Positions 1 through 8,280 are shown, counted from the stretch's first letter. The stretch: DNA of 64,000 nt from Curtobacterium guangdongense (GCF_049341845.1 NZ_JBMPIT010000008.1:138468-202467); one strand, 5' to 3'. The notes: generated by a model not told the origin, from the sequence alone. Numbers and translations are program-made.

Positions 1-145
1 CGAGACCGGCACGACGGCGGAGGTCCTCGGCGCACCGCAGCACCCCTACACGCAGCGCCTGCTCGCGTCGCTGCCGGTGCCGGATCCAGCCGAGCAGGCC
101 GAGCGACGGCGTACGCTTGAGCAACTGGAGCGCGTCGGGTCCTGA
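1..145 (+). CDS. Oligopeptide-type ABC transporter ATP-binding protein, C-terminal end (partial)
   Basis: Only the last 47 codons lie in the window, read from base 2 to the TGA at 143-145. They encode the HPYTQRLLASLP stretch, which is typical of the C-terminal extension found on ATPases of peptide (Opp/Dpp) importers after the nucleotide-binding domain. The protein would sit on the cytoplasmic face of the membrane and power uptake of peptides or a similar solute. The following gene at 294 is a second ATPase of the same class, as expected for an Opp/Dpp system with two different ATPases. Substrate cannot be read from this fragment. Confidence 0.8.
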   Translation, partial: ETGTTAEVLGAPQHPYTQRLLASLPVPDPAEQAERRRTLEQLERVGS

Positions 146-162
146 TCCGACGGACCGGCCAT

Positions 163-209
163 CCCTGGAGGCCCGGCCTGCGTCGTCGACGCTGGTCGAG
201 CCTCCAGGG
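163..209. repeat. Intergenic palindrome, GGAGGC/GCCTCC family
   Basis: Inverted repeat with 10-bp perfect arms, CCCTGGAGGC (163-172) and GCCTCCAGGG (200-209), in the gap between the two ABC ATPase genes. It shares the GGAGGC...GCCTCC core with palindromes at 28584, 44748, 57184, 63799 and 63851. It could fold into an mRNA hairpin that attenuates readthrough. Confidence 0.5.
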
Positions 210-293
210 CGGACGGCTCCACTGCACCACGTACGACGCGCGGACGGGTTCCGTCCGCGCTGCGCCGCCAGGGGGCGGCGCGGAAGGGGTTCC

Positions 294-1229
294 ATGATCG
301 GGGTCAACGGACCGGCGGTCGTCGCGGACGACGTGTCCATCGAGTACCGGGTTCCAGGCGCCCGACCGATCCGGGCGGTCGACGGCGTCAGCCTGACGGT
401 CCGCAACGGCGAGATCCTGGCGCTCCTGGGGGAGTCGGGCTCGGGCAAGTCGACGTTCGCGGCGGCGGTCGCCGGCCAGTTCGGCGCCCGCGGCGAGGGC
501 GAGAGCGCACAGCGACGACACATCGTCGGCGGCGAGCTCACCGTCCTCGGGCAGAAGACGCGCGGGCTCCGGGCCTCGTCACGACGACTCGCCCGGCTGA
601 CCGGTCGGATCGGCTACCTCTCGCAGGACGCCGCCGATCGCCTGAGCCCCGACCTCACCGTCGGCGAGGCCATCGCCGAACCGATCTACGCCCGCGACCG
701 TCGCTTCGACCGCAAAGAAGCCGGGCTCATCGTCGCGCGGCTCGTCGACGCCGTGCACCTGCCGCTCGGCGTGATGCGGCTCAACACGTGGGAGCTCTCG
801 AGCGGGCAGCGCCAGCGGGTCGCACTCGCACAGGCGCTCGTCCTCGAACCGCAGCTCCTCGTCGCGGACGAACCCGCCCGCGGCGTCGACGTCCTCGTCC
901 GCCAGTCCGTGCTCGAGGCCCTGGCGAGCCTGCAGCAGGGCCGGCGGTTCTCCGCCGTGGTCGTGTCGAGCGACCTCCGCGAGGCCCGTGCCCTGGCCGA
1001 TCGCGTCGCCGTCATGAACGAGGGACGACTGGTCGGCCTCGGGACGTTCGACGAGGTCCTCGACAGCCCCGTGGATCCCTACGTGAAGACCCTCGCCGCG
1101 ACCGCTGCCCGGCCGGTGAAGCGCCGACCCGCCGGGGGTGCCGCCGGTGCGCCGCGCCGCTCGTCCGCTCCACGCCGCCCGGCGACCGCCGGCACCGGCC
1201 CCCGTACCGACCGACAGGAGAACGCGTGA
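294..1229 (+). CDS. ABC transporter ATP-binding protein, Opp/Dpp-type second ATPase
   Basis: A 311-residue ATPase with Walker A GESGSGKS at residues 46-53, signature LSSGQRQR, and Walker B with the D-loop region LLVADEPARGVDV, all in canonical order. The LS-SGQ and P-RGVDV wording is typical of the second ATPase of peptide importers. The open frame extends upstream to 117, but ATG 294 was chosen because it follows GGAAGGGG and starts just before the conserved domain. The last 45 or so residues are Arg/Pro/Ala-rich and probably disordered. It is co-oriented with the partial ATPase upstream and overlaps the next gene by 4 bp. The substrate is not evident. Confidence 0.85.
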   Translation: MIGVNGPAVVADDVSIEYRVPGARPIRAVDGVSLTVRNGEILALLGESGSGKSTFAAAVAGQFGARGEGESAQRRHIVGGELTVLGQKTRGLRASSRRLARLTGRIGYLSQDAADRLSPDLTVGEAIAEPIYARDRRFDRKEAGLIVARLVDAVHLPLGVMRLNTWELSSGQRQRVALAQALVLEPQLLVADEPARGVDVLVRQSVLEALASLQQGRRFSAVVVSSDLREARALADRVAVMNEGRLVGLGTFDEVLDSPVDPYVKTLAATAARPVKRRPAGGAAGAPRRSSAPRRPATAGTGPRTDRQENA

Positions 1230-2221
1230 CGTCACGTGGCCACCGCGCAGTGCTGACCGACTCGGGAGCGCCGCTGCCGGTGCCGCCGCCGACGTCCGGT
1301 CCGATCGCGATCCTGCCCTCGCCGGCCGACCTCCACGTGTCGGCCGTGTCCGACGCCGGTGGCACCGTCGCCCCGCTCGACGGCGACACGCGTGGGATCG
1401 TGTGGCTCGACCCGCGGGACCCCTCCGGTCTCGAGTCCGCGCTGGACTCCGCACCCGGTGTGACCTGGGTGCAGCTGCCGTTCGCCGGCGTCGACGCGTT
1501 CGCACACCTGATCTCCGCGCACGGGGACCGCGTGCTCTTCACCTCGGCCAAGGGGGCGTACGCGGAGCCGGTCGCCGAGCACGCCCTCGCGCTGACCCTC
1601 GCGACGCTGCGGGTCCTGCCCGCGCGAGCCCGGGCGACCTCGTGGGCGACCGAACCCGAGGGGGTGTCGCTGTACGGCCGGAACGTGCTCGTCATCGGCG
1701 CGGGTGGCATCGCGCTGGAGTACATGCGGCTGCTGGCACCCTTCGACGTGGACGTGACGGTCGTCCGCCGGTCGACCTCGCCGGTGCCGGGTGCGTCCCG
1801 CACGGTGACGACCGACGACCTCGACGACGTGCTGCCGTCCGCCGACGTCGTGATGATCGCCGCGGCGATGACCTCCGGGACCGCAAAGCTCTTCGGCGCG
1901 GCGCAGTTCGCGCGCATGAAGCCGACCGCGCGTCTCGTGAACATCGCCCGCGGCGGCCTCGTCGACACGGACGCGCTCGTCGACGCCCTCCGCGCCGGGG
2001 AGATCGCCGGCGCCGGCGTCGACGTGACCGACCCGGAGCCCCTGCCCGACGGACACCCGCTGTGGGAGACGCCCGGGGCGATCATCACGCCGCACCAGGC
2101 GGACACACCGGAGATGGTGGCGCCGTTGCTCGCCGAGCGGGTGCGGGCGAACGTGGCGGCGTTCCTCGCGGAGTCGGGATCCGGCTTCGTCGGCGTCGTG
2201 GACCCGGTCGCCGGGTACTGA
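1226..2221 (+). CDS. D-isomer-specific 2-hydroxyacid dehydrogenase family protein
   Basis: A 331-residue NAD(P)-dependent oxidoreductase of the D-2-hydroxyacid dehydrogenase family, interconverting 2-keto acids and D-2-hydroxy acids. The Rossmann motif appears as GAGGIALEYMRLL. The C-terminal catalytic signature is intact: NIARGGLVDTDALVDAL (substrate Arg), DVTDPEPLPDGHPLW (Glu) and ITPHQA (His). GTG 1226 is preferred: ACAGGAG lies just upstream and the start overlaps the TGA of the ABC ATPase (GTGA), which suggests translational coupling. Coupling to a transporter hints that the substrate, or a product of it, is imported, but the exact acid cannot be inferred. Confidence 0.85.
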   Translation: MTSRGHRAVLTDSGAPLPVPPPTSGPIAILPSPADLHVSAVSDAGGTVAPLDGDTRGIVWLDPRDPSGLESALDSAPGVTWVQLPFAGVDAFAHLISAHGDRVLFTSAKGAYAEPVAEHALALTLATLRVLPARARATSWATEPEGVSLYGRNVLVIGAGGIALEYMRLLAPFDVDVTVVRRSTSPVPGASRTVTTDDLDDVLPSADVVMIAAAMTSGTAKLFGAAQFARMKPTARLVNIARGGLVDTDALVDALRAGEIAGAGVDVTDPEPLPDGHPLWETPGAIITPHQADTPEMVAPLLAERVRANVAAFLAESGSGFVGVVDPVAGY

Positions 2222-2324
2222 CGTGCGGCGCGCCCGGGGTGCGTGCCGGATGCGCGGGGAGCGTCCGTTGTCCTGCTATGCTGTTACCCGTTGTTCAGAC
2301 CGGGTCACCCGGAAGCGCAACTGA

Positions 2325-2397
2325 TCCTCGATAGCTCAATTGGCAGAGCAGCCGGCTGTTAACCGGCAGGTTGTTGGTTCGAGTCCAACTCGGGGAG
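2325..2397 (+). tRNA. tRNA-Asn (GTT)
   Basis: A 73-nt cloverleaf with acceptor TCCTCGA/TCGGGGA, D-arm AGCTCAATTGGCAGAGC, anticodon loop CTGTTAA with GTT at 2358-2360, and T-arm GTTGG-TTCGAGT-CCAAC. The discriminator is G2397 and no CCA is encoded. A -10-like TATGCT at 2277-2282 lies upstream and a strong hairpin follows within 5 nt. Confidence 0.95.
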
Positions 2398-2401
2398 CGT
2401 C

Positions 2402-2436
2402 AGGCCCCCACCGTCCGCGGTGGGGGCCTCTTCGTT
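2402..2436 (+). terminator. Intrinsic terminator after tRNA-Asn
   Basis: Perfect GC-rich stem AGGCCCCCACC (2402-2412) and GGTGGGGGCCT (2419-2429) with a 6-nt loop, followed by the T-rich stretch CTTCGTTT. It begins 5 nt after the tRNA and ends its transcription. Confidence 0.8.
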
Positions 2437-2530
2437 TCCCTGACGGGCGTTAGAGTGCTCTGGGCGATCCCGCGCCCCCGCACCATCGTGCGCACGTTGC
2501 GCCCGCTGCCCGAGGAGACCGACGATCACC

Positions 2531-4585
2531 GTGCCGACTGCCGACCGCTCGCGTCGCGTGGCGTACCCGTCCCGGCTCCGCGGCGACATCCAGGGACTCC
2601 GCGCCCTCGCCGTGCTCCTGGTCGTCGCCGACCACCTCGTGGCGATCCCGACCGGTGGGTACGTCGGCGTCGACGTGTTCTTCGTCATCAGCGGCTTCCT
2701 CATCACCGGGCAGTTGCTCCGGGACGTCGACCGGCACGGCCGGGTGCGGTTCGGGCGGTTCTGGCTGCACCGGGTCCGTCGCATCCTCCCGGCCGCGATG
2801 GCGACGATCGCGGTGACCGTCGTCGCTGCGTCGGTCGTGCTCGGCCCGACCCGGTTCCGGACCGTCGCCGTCGACGCGTTCTGGTCGACGGTCTCGCTCG
2901 CCAACTGGCACTTCGCCGCCGTCGGCACCGACTACTCGCAGGCGAACGGCCCGGTCTCGCCGCTGCAGCACTTCTGGTCGCTCGGCGTGGAGGAGCAGTT
3001 CTACGCGGTGTGGCCCGTGCTCATCGCCGTGGTGCTCCTCGTCGCGAGGGGGCGGGCGTCACGTCGGTTGCTCGGCATCGTGCTCGCGGTCCTCGTCGTC
3101 GGGTCCTTCGGGTTCGCGGTGGTGCAGACCGCCACGGAGCCGACCGTCGCCTACTTCTCGACCCTCACCCGCGGGTGGGAGCTCGCCGTCGGCGCGCTCG
3201 TCGCCGTCGTCTCCGGGCGACTCACCGGGCTCGGTCCACGGGTCCGCACGATCGGGGCGTGGGCCGGGCTCGCGGTCATCGTCGTCGGCGCGGTGCTGCT
3301 CGACTCCCGGACGCCGTTCCCCGGCCCGTGGGCGGTGCTGCCGGTGGTGGGTGCCGCGCTCGTGGTGGCCTCCGGAACCGGGGGAGCAGCACGGGGCACG
3401 TCCCCGCTCGCGAATCCCGTGACGGGGTGGATCGGCGACCGCTCCTACTCGATCTACCTCTGGCACTTCCCGGTGATCGTCCTCGCCGGTGCCGTGGTGC
3501 CGGAGGGCTCGAAACGGTACCTGCTCGCCGTGGTCGTCCTCACCGCCGCGCTGAGCGTCCTGTCGTACCGCTTCGTCGAGACCCCGATCCGGAGCTGGCG
3601 CGCCCCGGACGGATCACGCACCGGCCGGCGAGTGCGTCGTCGGGGGACCATCGCGGTCGCCGGAGTGCTCGCGGTCGTGGTCGCCGCCGGTGTGAGCGTC
3701 GCGACCGTCCGACCAGAGACCGTCGCGCCCGTGCCGACGATCGCGGGGTCGAGCGTCGGCGCCCGCCAGCTGACGCAGCAGATCGCGGCCGCGGCGAAGG
3801 CCACGGCGTGGCCGGCGGACCTGACCCCGACGATCGACGCCGCGCCGACCGATGCGTCCGCGGCGATGACGGACACGCACTGCTTCAACCCCGCCGATCC
3901 GACCGACGCCACGCAGTGCACCGTGGGGTCCGGGAGCAAGACGGCCGTCGTGACGGGGGACTCCATCTCGATGGCGTGGCAGCCCGCGGTTCGCGCAGCG
4001 CTCGGTTCCGGGTGGCGGGTGCACGCGATCGGGTACTCGAACTGCCCGTTCATCGCCGCCGACGTCACCTACGCCCCCGCACCGTCGCAGGGCGCGCGCT
4101 GCACGGCGACACGGCAGGCCCGCATCGACCAGATCAAGCGGCTGCACCCGGACGTGCTGGTGATCTCCGACCTCGAGCTCGGCATCGACCGGTTGAACTC
4201 CGGCGCCACCGGGGCGGAAGCCGTCCGGGAGTGGACGGCCGCGCGCGAGCAGATCATCGACCAGGTGCGGGGCTCGGTCGGCCGGGTCGTGCTCATCGCG
4301 CCGAACCCGGTCGGCCCGCCGCTGTCCTGCGCCGATGCGGGGGCCCCGCCGAGCGCGTGCGCCACGACGCCCTCCGACGCGTGGAAGCGCAAGGCCGAGG
4401 CCGACCGGGATGCGGCTGCCGCGACCGGCGCGACGTTCGTCGACGCGACGGACTGGTTCTGCACGGACGCCGGTGTCTGCCCTCCGTTCGTCGGCCGGGT
4501 CCTCGTCCGGTGGGACGACGGTCACATGACGACGACGTACGCGAAGTACATCGCGCCGCTGCTGCGCCGCGAGCTGCTCGGCTGA
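2531..4585 (+). CDS. Acyltransferase 3 / SGNH-domain membrane protein (OafA-like)
   Basis: A 684-residue two-part enzyme that moves acyl groups onto extracellular glycans or cell-wall sugars. Residues about 15-360 form the polytopic acyltransferase-3 domain: RLRGDIQGLRALAV at the N-terminus, GGYVGVDVFFVISGFLIT and a run of hydrophobic helices. After a basic linker the C-terminal half (about 440-684) is an SGNH hydrolase-like domain: GDSISMAW is block I and the WDDGHMT region near the end carries the Asp/His of block V. Length and domain order match the OafA/peptidoglycan O-acetyltransferase type. GTG 2531 follows a GAGGAGA about 13 nt upstream. The acceptor sugar is unknown. Confidence 0.85.
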   Translation: MPTADRSRRVAYPSRLRGDIQGLRALAVLLVVADHLVAIPTGGYVGVDVFFVISGFLITGQLLRDVDRHGRVRFGRFWLHRVRRILPAAMATIAVTVVAASVVLGPTRFRTVAVDAFWSTVSLANWHFAAVGTDYSQANGPVSPLQHFWSLGVEEQFYAVWPVLIAVVLLVARGRASRRLLGIVLAVLVVGSFGFAVVQTATEPTVAYFSTLTRGWELAVGALVAVVSGRLTGLGPRVRTIGAWAGLAVIVVGAVLLDSRTPFPGPWAVLPVVGAALVVASGTGGAARGTSPLANPVTGWIGDRSYSIYLWHFPVIVLAGAVVPEGSKRYLLAVVVLTAALSVLSYRFVETPIRSWRAPDGSRTGRRVRRRGTIAVAGVLAVVVAAGVSVATVRPETVAPVPTIAGSSVGARQLTQQIAAAAKATAWPADLTPTIDAAPTDASAAMTDTHCFNPADPTDATQCTVGSGSKTAVVTGDSISMAWQPAVRAALGSGWRVHAIGYSNCPFIAADVTYAPAPSQGARCTATRQARIDQIKRLHPDVLVISDLELGIDRLNSGATGAEAVREWTAAREQIIDQVRGSVGRVVLIAPNPVGPPLSCADAGAPPSACATTPSDAWKRKAEADRDAAAATGATFVDATDWFCTDAGVCPPFVGRVLVRWDDGHMTTTYAKYIAPLLRRELLG

Positions 4586-4618
4586 GGGGTTCACGGCGGG
4601 CGTCGGGGCAGAGCCTGT

Positions 4619-4624
4619 TAGCGT
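4619..4624 (+). promoter_or_regulatory. -10 box TAGCGT, predicted leaderless promoter
   Basis: TAGCGT lies 6 nt before the GTG at 4631 and no Shine-Dalgarno sequence is present, so the transcript probably starts at the start codon. Confidence 0.45.
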
Positions 4625-4630
4625 TCTCAG

Positions 4631-5134
4631 GTGCACCTCATCCGTCGAACCGTCCGCGCGGCGCTCTGCCTCGCGGTGGCGGGGGTCGTCGTGGGCGGGA
4701 TCGCCGGGTGCACGGCGGGGGCCGAGTCCGAGCCGGACGACTCCGTCGACAGCACGCCGTCCTCTTCGGTCGCGGCATCGGGCACGGCACCGATGGTGTT
4801 CGCGTTCGTCTGCCAGGACGACGGGGTGCCGAGCCGCACGGAGACGTTCACGACCTACTCGGCGGTGTGGGAAGCCGAGCGGACCGACTGCCGGGCGCAG
4901 CGCATCACGGGGACCGAGGCGTCGGCGCAGCAGCAGGACGCGGTGGACGCCACGGCGGGGGAGTCGACGATCGAGCAACTCGCGGCGACCTGCGCGGTGT
5001 CCGGGGCGGCGCCGTGGACGACCCCGATCGAGTCGGCTGCCGAGGCGCGGACCGCCGCCGGACTCGCGATCTACTGCCCGGGGCATCCGGAGATGAAGCA
5101 CCTGCGCGACGCGATCGCGGCGTACCGGGGCTGA
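4631..5134 (+). CDS. Hypothetical secreted lipoprotein
   Basis: A 167-residue protein with a type II signal peptide: basic MHLIRRTVR, a hydrophobic core, and the lipobox GGIAGC that would acylate Cys27 or thereabouts. The exported part begins with a Ser/Asp/Glu-rich linker and contains four further cysteines (FVCQDDG, RTDCRAQ, AATCAVS, IYCPGHPE) that could form two disulfides in the extracytoplasmic space. The C-terminal YCPGHPEM region resembles small actinobacterial lipoproteins of unknown function. The start GTG has a -10 box 6 nt away and no ribosome-binding site. It lies 45 bp after the acyltransferase but appears to have its own promoter. Confidence 0.7.
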   Translation: MHLIRRTVRAALCLAVAGVVVGGIAGCTAGAESEPDDSVDSTPSSSVAASGTAPMVFAFVCQDDGVPSRTETFTTYSAVWEAERTDCRAQRITGTEASAQQQDAVDATAGESTIEQLAATCAVSGAAPWTTPIESAAEARTAAGLAIYCPGHPEMKHLRDAIAAYRG

Positions 5135-5165
5135 GTCGAGCCTCCAGGCCGGGCCCGACGGCCCG

Positions 5166-5741
5166 TCAGCCCTCCGGGTGGTCGCGGCCGGGCAGCCAGG
5201 ACTTGCCCGGTCCGCCCCAGCTCTGCTTCTTGACGGACTTCAGGGACTGTTTGAAGTACGGGTGCACGAGCCGGTCCGCGTAGAGCACGCCGTCGAGGTG
5301 GTCGTACTCGTGCTGGAAGATGCGCGCGAGCCAGCCGTGCGCCTCGATCTCGAACGGTTCGCCGTGCTCGTCGACCGCGCGCAGCAGGGCCCCGTCGCTC
5401 CGGCGCAGCGGGAACCGGTCACCGGGGATGGAGAGGCAGCCCTCGGACTCCTCGTCCTCGTCCAGTTCCTCAACAGACTCGGGCACCGGCGGCGTGATCC
5501 ACAGAACGGGGTTCACCGCTGCGCCGCGCCAGAGCACGCCGTCATCATCGGTCCATGAGTAGACGAAGAGCCGCTTGCCGACACCGACCTGCGGGCCGGC
5601 GAGCCCCACACCAGGCGCCAGGTCCATCGTCTCGAACATGTCCGCCACCAGGGAGCGCAGGTCGTCGTCGAAGACGGTGACCTCGTCGGCGCGGTCGTGC
5701 AGGACGGGTTCACCGGTGATCCGGATGGGGAGGACGGCCAT
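5166..5741 (-). CDS. def: Peptide deformylase
   Basis: A 191-residue metalloenzyme that removes the N-formyl group from nascent proteins. All three signature motifs are present: GVGLAGPQ (residues 44-51), EGCLS (100-104, Cys metal ligand) and HEYDH (144-148, HExxH with two His ligands and the catalytic Glu). An acidic insertion, PPVPESVEELDEDEESE, precedes motif 2 and is longer than in E. coli Def. The C-terminus carries a basic tail, FKQSLKSVKKQSW, seen in actinobacterial enzymes. It is transcribed divergently from the transporter at 5781 across a 39-bp gap. Confidence 0.93.
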   Translation of the reverse strand: MAVLPIRITGEPVLHDRADEVTVFDDDLRSLVADMFETMDLAPGVGLAGPQVGVGKRLFVYSWTDDDGVLWRGAAVNPVLWITPPVPESVEELDEDEESEGCLSIPGDRFPLRRSDGALLRAVDEHGEPFEIEAHGWLARIFQHEYDHLDGVLYADRLVHPYFKQSLKSVKKQSWGGPGKSWLPGRDHPEG

Positions 5742-5768
5742 TCACCCAGGTTATCGGGAGCGGTCGGA

Positions 5769-5774
5769 TAGCCT
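5769..5774 (+). promoter_or_regulatory. -10 box TAGCCT, predicted leaderless promoter
   Basis: TAGCCT followed by six bases and then the GTG at 5781. There is no ribosome-binding site, so a leaderless mRNA is likely. Confidence 0.45.
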
Positions 5775-5780
5775 CGACGC

Positions 5781-6695
5781 GTGACGACGGACCTCCAGCT
5801 CCCGGACGCGGTGAACAACCTCACCCCGTTCCAGGCGCTCATGATCCCGGTCGCGCTCATCGGCGCGGTGTTCCTGTCCCTCGGTGCCCAGTTCCAGGCC
5901 CGCGGGGTCAAGCGGGTCGAAGCGCGCCTCGGCAAGCAGTCGAAGGGCCTCAGCGTCCGGCACGTCCTCGGGCTGATCTCGAGCGGGTACTGGGTGCTCG
6001 GCACGATCATGCTCGGCGTCGCCGTGGTCCTGCAGCTGATCAGCATCACCTACGCGCCGCTCATCGTCGTCCAGCCGCTCGGCGCCGTGGCGCTCGTCAT
6101 CACGACCTGGTTCTCGTCGCGGTCCTCCGGGGTCCCCCTCGGGCGACAGGCGCGGCGCGCGGTGTGGACGTGCATCATCGGCGTCGGCCTGTTCGTCGCG
6201 ATCGCGGCGTTCGTCGGGCACGAGAGCCCGATCACCCGTGCCCAGCTCGTGACCGTGCTGATCATCCTCGCAGTGGTCCTCGTGCTCGTCCTCGTGTCGT
6301 TCCGCGTCGTCGCGAAGCACAAGAGCGCGCTGTACTACATCATCGGCGCCGGGGTGCTCTACGGCTTCGTGGCGACCCTGGCGAAGGTCACCCTGAACCG
6401 GTTCGTCAACCACACGTTCGACTGGCTCACCGTCCTGGCGATCATCGGCGTCATCGTCGCGGCATCGCTCGGCGGGTACTTCGTGCAGAACGCCTACTCG
6501 GCGGGGTCCGCGGACCTCGTCATCGCCGGCCTGACCGTGGTGGATCCGATCGTCGCCGTCGGCATCGGCGTGATCGTCCTCGGCGAGGCCGCCGGCGCAC
6601 CGTCGTTCGCCGTCGTCGGGTTCGTCGTCGCCGCAGCGATCGCGGTGACCGGTGTCTTCATGCTCGCGAAGTACCACCCGGAAGCCAGGCGCTGA
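5781..6695 (+). CDS. DMT/EamA-like multi-pass transporter
   Basis: A 304-residue integral membrane protein with about nine hydrophobic helices, including PVALIGAVFLSLGAQFQARG, APLIVVQPLGAVALVITTW and ADLVIAGLTVVDPIVAVGIGVIVLGE. The paired VVQPLG and VVDPIVAVGIGVIVLGE segments are typical of drug/metabolite-transporter family members, and the weak resemblance to NIPA-type Mg2+ transporters leaves a divalent cation as an alternative substrate. The start GTG 5781 is supported by a -10 box at leaderless distance. It is divergent from def. No substrate can be named. Confidence 0.7.
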   Translation: MTTDLQLPDAVNNLTPFQALMIPVALIGAVFLSLGAQFQARGVKRVEARLGKQSKGLSVRHVLGLISSGYWVLGTIMLGVAVVLQLISITYAPLIVVQPLGAVALVITTWFSSRSSGVPLGRQARRAVWTCIIGVGLFVAIAAFVGHESPITRAQLVTVLIILAVVLVLVLVSFRVVAKHKSALYYIIGAGVLYGFVATLAKVTLNRFVNHTFDWLTVLAIIGVIVAASLGGYFVQNAYSAGSADLVIAGLTVVDPIVAVGIGVIVLGEAAGAPSFAVVGFVVAAAIAVTGVFMLAKYHPEARR

Positions 6696-6848
6696 CCGAC
6701 GCCGTCCCCCTGGGGGAGGGCACCCCGTCCACCGCGCGGCTGACGCGGTCGCGCATCGGCGTACGGTAGCGTTTCAGACCCAGACCAACCCCGGCGCGTC
6801 GGACCAGCGACCCGCCGGATGCAGGCCCAGGAGAGGACGACGCCCGCC

Positions 6849-8030
6849 GTGTCAGGAGACGCCACCCCCACCGGACGCCCGCTGCGCATCCTCATCGCCG
6901 CAGACACCTTCTCACCGGACGTCAACGGCGCTGCCACCTTCACGGAGCAGCTCGCCGTCGGCCTCGCCGAGCGCGGCCACGAGGTCCACATCATCGCCCC
7001 GGCCGCCAACCGGCACCACGGCACCTTCGACGAGGAGCACCGCGGGGTCACCCTCGTCGTGCACCGGCTCAAGTCGTACAAGTGGCCGCTGCACGCCTGG
7101 CTGCGCTTCGCGTGGCCGTGGAGCGTCCGGAAGCACACCGCGCCCATCATCGACGCGATCAAGCCCGACGTGCTGCACATCCAGTCGCACATCATCGTCG
7201 GCCGCGGCGTCGCCCGGGAAGCACACGACCGGGGCATCCGGATCATCGCGACGAACCACTTCATGCCCGAGAACCTCCTCGAGTACACCCCGTTCGGTCG
7301 CTTCACGCTGCCGATCGCGCTGAAGATCGCGTGGAACGACGCTGCCCGCACCTACCGGCTCGCCGATGCCATCACGACGCCGACGAACCTGGCCGCCGAC
7401 TACCTCCGCGAAGCCATCGCCGGACAGCGCGTGCTCGCGATCTCCTGCGGCATCGACGCTTCCCGCTACGTCGCGCGAGAGGGGCGTCCGGCGAACAACG
7501 AGATCGTCTTCGTCGGCCGCGTCGCTCCGGAGAAGAACCTCGACGTCCTGTTCCGGGCACTGCCGCTGCTCCCCGCCGAGCTCGGCGCGCGCATCACGAT
7601 CGTCGGTGACGGCGAGATGATCCCGAAGCTGACCGCGCTGTCGAAGGAGCTCGGCATCGAGGACCGGGTGACGTTCCTCGGGTTCGTCTCCGACGAGGTG
7701 AAGTTCCGCACCCTGACGAACGCCACGGTGTTCGCGATGCCGTCCACGGCTGAGCTGCAGAGCATCTCCTCGCTCGAGGCGATGGCGTCCGGCCTGCCCG
7801 TCGTCGTCGCGAACTCGATGGCGTTGCCGCACCTGGTCGACGGCAACGGGTACCTGTTCGAGCCCGGTGACGAGCGCGACCTCGCCGACAAGCTCGCGAA
7901 GGTGCTGACGGCCTCGGACGAGGATTACGTCGGTCTCCGAGAGCGCAGCCTGGCCATGATCGAGGCGCACGACATCAACCGCACGCTCGCGACGTTCGAG
8001 TCGCTGTATCGTGGGGAGCCGGTGGCCTAG
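6849..8030 (+). CDS. Glycosyltransferase family 4 (GT-B) protein
   Basis: A 393-residue GT-B glycosyltransferase acting in the cytoplasm on nucleotide-sugar donors, probably for a glycolipid or cell-envelope glycan. The N-terminal domain opens with LRILIAADTFSPDVNGAATFTEQLAVGLAERGHEV in near-consensus form. The C-terminal domain has the donor-site pattern IVFVGRVAPEKNLDVL and the E-x7-E-like STAELQSISSLEAMASGLPVVV. GTG 6849 is chosen because AGGAGAGG lies 11 nt upstream; an in-frame ATG at 6819 is possible. A -10-like TAGCGT at about 6766 would give a leader of roughly 50-80 nt. Mannosyl- and glucosyltransferases share this architecture, so donor and acceptor are not assigned. Confidence 0.8.
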   Translation: MSGDATPTGRPLRILIAADTFSPDVNGAATFTEQLAVGLAERGHEVHIIAPAANRHHGTFDEEHRGVTLVVHRLKSYKWPLHAWLRFAWPWSVRKHTAPIIDAIKPDVLHIQSHIIVGRGVAREAHDRGIRIIATNHFMPENLLEYTPFGRFTLPIALKIAWNDAARTYRLADAITTPTNLAADYLREAIAGQRVLAISCGIDASRYVAREGRPANNEIVFVGRVAPEKNLDVLFRALPLLPAELGARITIVGDGEMIPKLTALSKELGIEDRVTFLGFVSDEVKFRTLTNATVFAMPSTAELQSISSLEAMASGLPVVVANSMALPHLVDGNGYLFEPGDERDLADKLAKVLTASDEDYVGLRERSLAMIEAHDINRTLATFESLYRGEPVA

Positions 8031-8041
8031 GCTCCCGACGA

Positions 8042-8115
8042 GGGGCGGTAGCCAAGCTGGTCAAGGCAGTCTGCTCATAACGGAACGATCGCGGGTTCGA
8101 GTCCCGCCCGCCCCA
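8042..8115 (+). tRNA. tRNA with CAT anticodon, most likely elongator tRNA-Met
   Basis: A 74-nt cloverleaf: acceptor GGGGCGG/CCGCCCC, T-arm GCGGG-TTCGAGT-CCCGC, anticodon loop CTCATAA with CAT at 8076-8078, discriminator A8115. The anticodon stem GTCTG/CGGAA closes with a G-A mismatch at its distal end and the D-stem has only three pairs. CAT also occurs in tRNA-Ile2 (lysidine-modified), so that identity cannot be excluded by eye, but the D-arm and acceptor do not favour the initiator. Confidence 0.85.
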
Positions 8116-8280
8116 CGTAGTCGCAACGAAGCGCGGGTTCAACAAGCTCCGAGACACCGGCCCGCCTCCGTAGTCGCTACGAAAAGCGGGTTCGAGAAGC
8201 TCCGAGACACCGGCCCGCCCCACGTAGTCGCAACCCACCGCGGGTTCGAGACGATTCGAAAGGCGGGCCCGCCCCACGTG
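8091..8280. repeat. Tandem repeats derived from the 3' end of the CAT tRNA
   Basis: The T-arm/acceptor end of the tRNA plus its flank is repeated three times: original 8091-8132, then units at 8133-8185 (53 bp), 8186-8239 (54 bp) and 8240-8280. Each unit starts GCGGGTTC(G/A)A and contains CCCGCC(C/T)C followed by CGTAGTCGC. Units 1 and 2 share an internal block, AAGCTCCGAGACACCGG, absent from the tRNA. GCGGG/CCCGC arms and CGTAG-TCG-CTACG can form hairpins. The last unit runs into the predicted GTG start of the next gene. Confidence 0.85.

Noticed and set aside
2371..5283. Very long plus-strand open frame over the acyltransferase and lipoprotein genes
   Set aside because: Arg/Pro/Gly-dominated translation without domains; it is a high-GC shadow of the genes at 2531 and 4631 in other frames.
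8091..8280. Repeats considered as a CRISPR array
   Set aside because: Units are contiguous, about 54 bp, with no unique spacers and no cas genes; they are homologous to the neighbouring tRNA.
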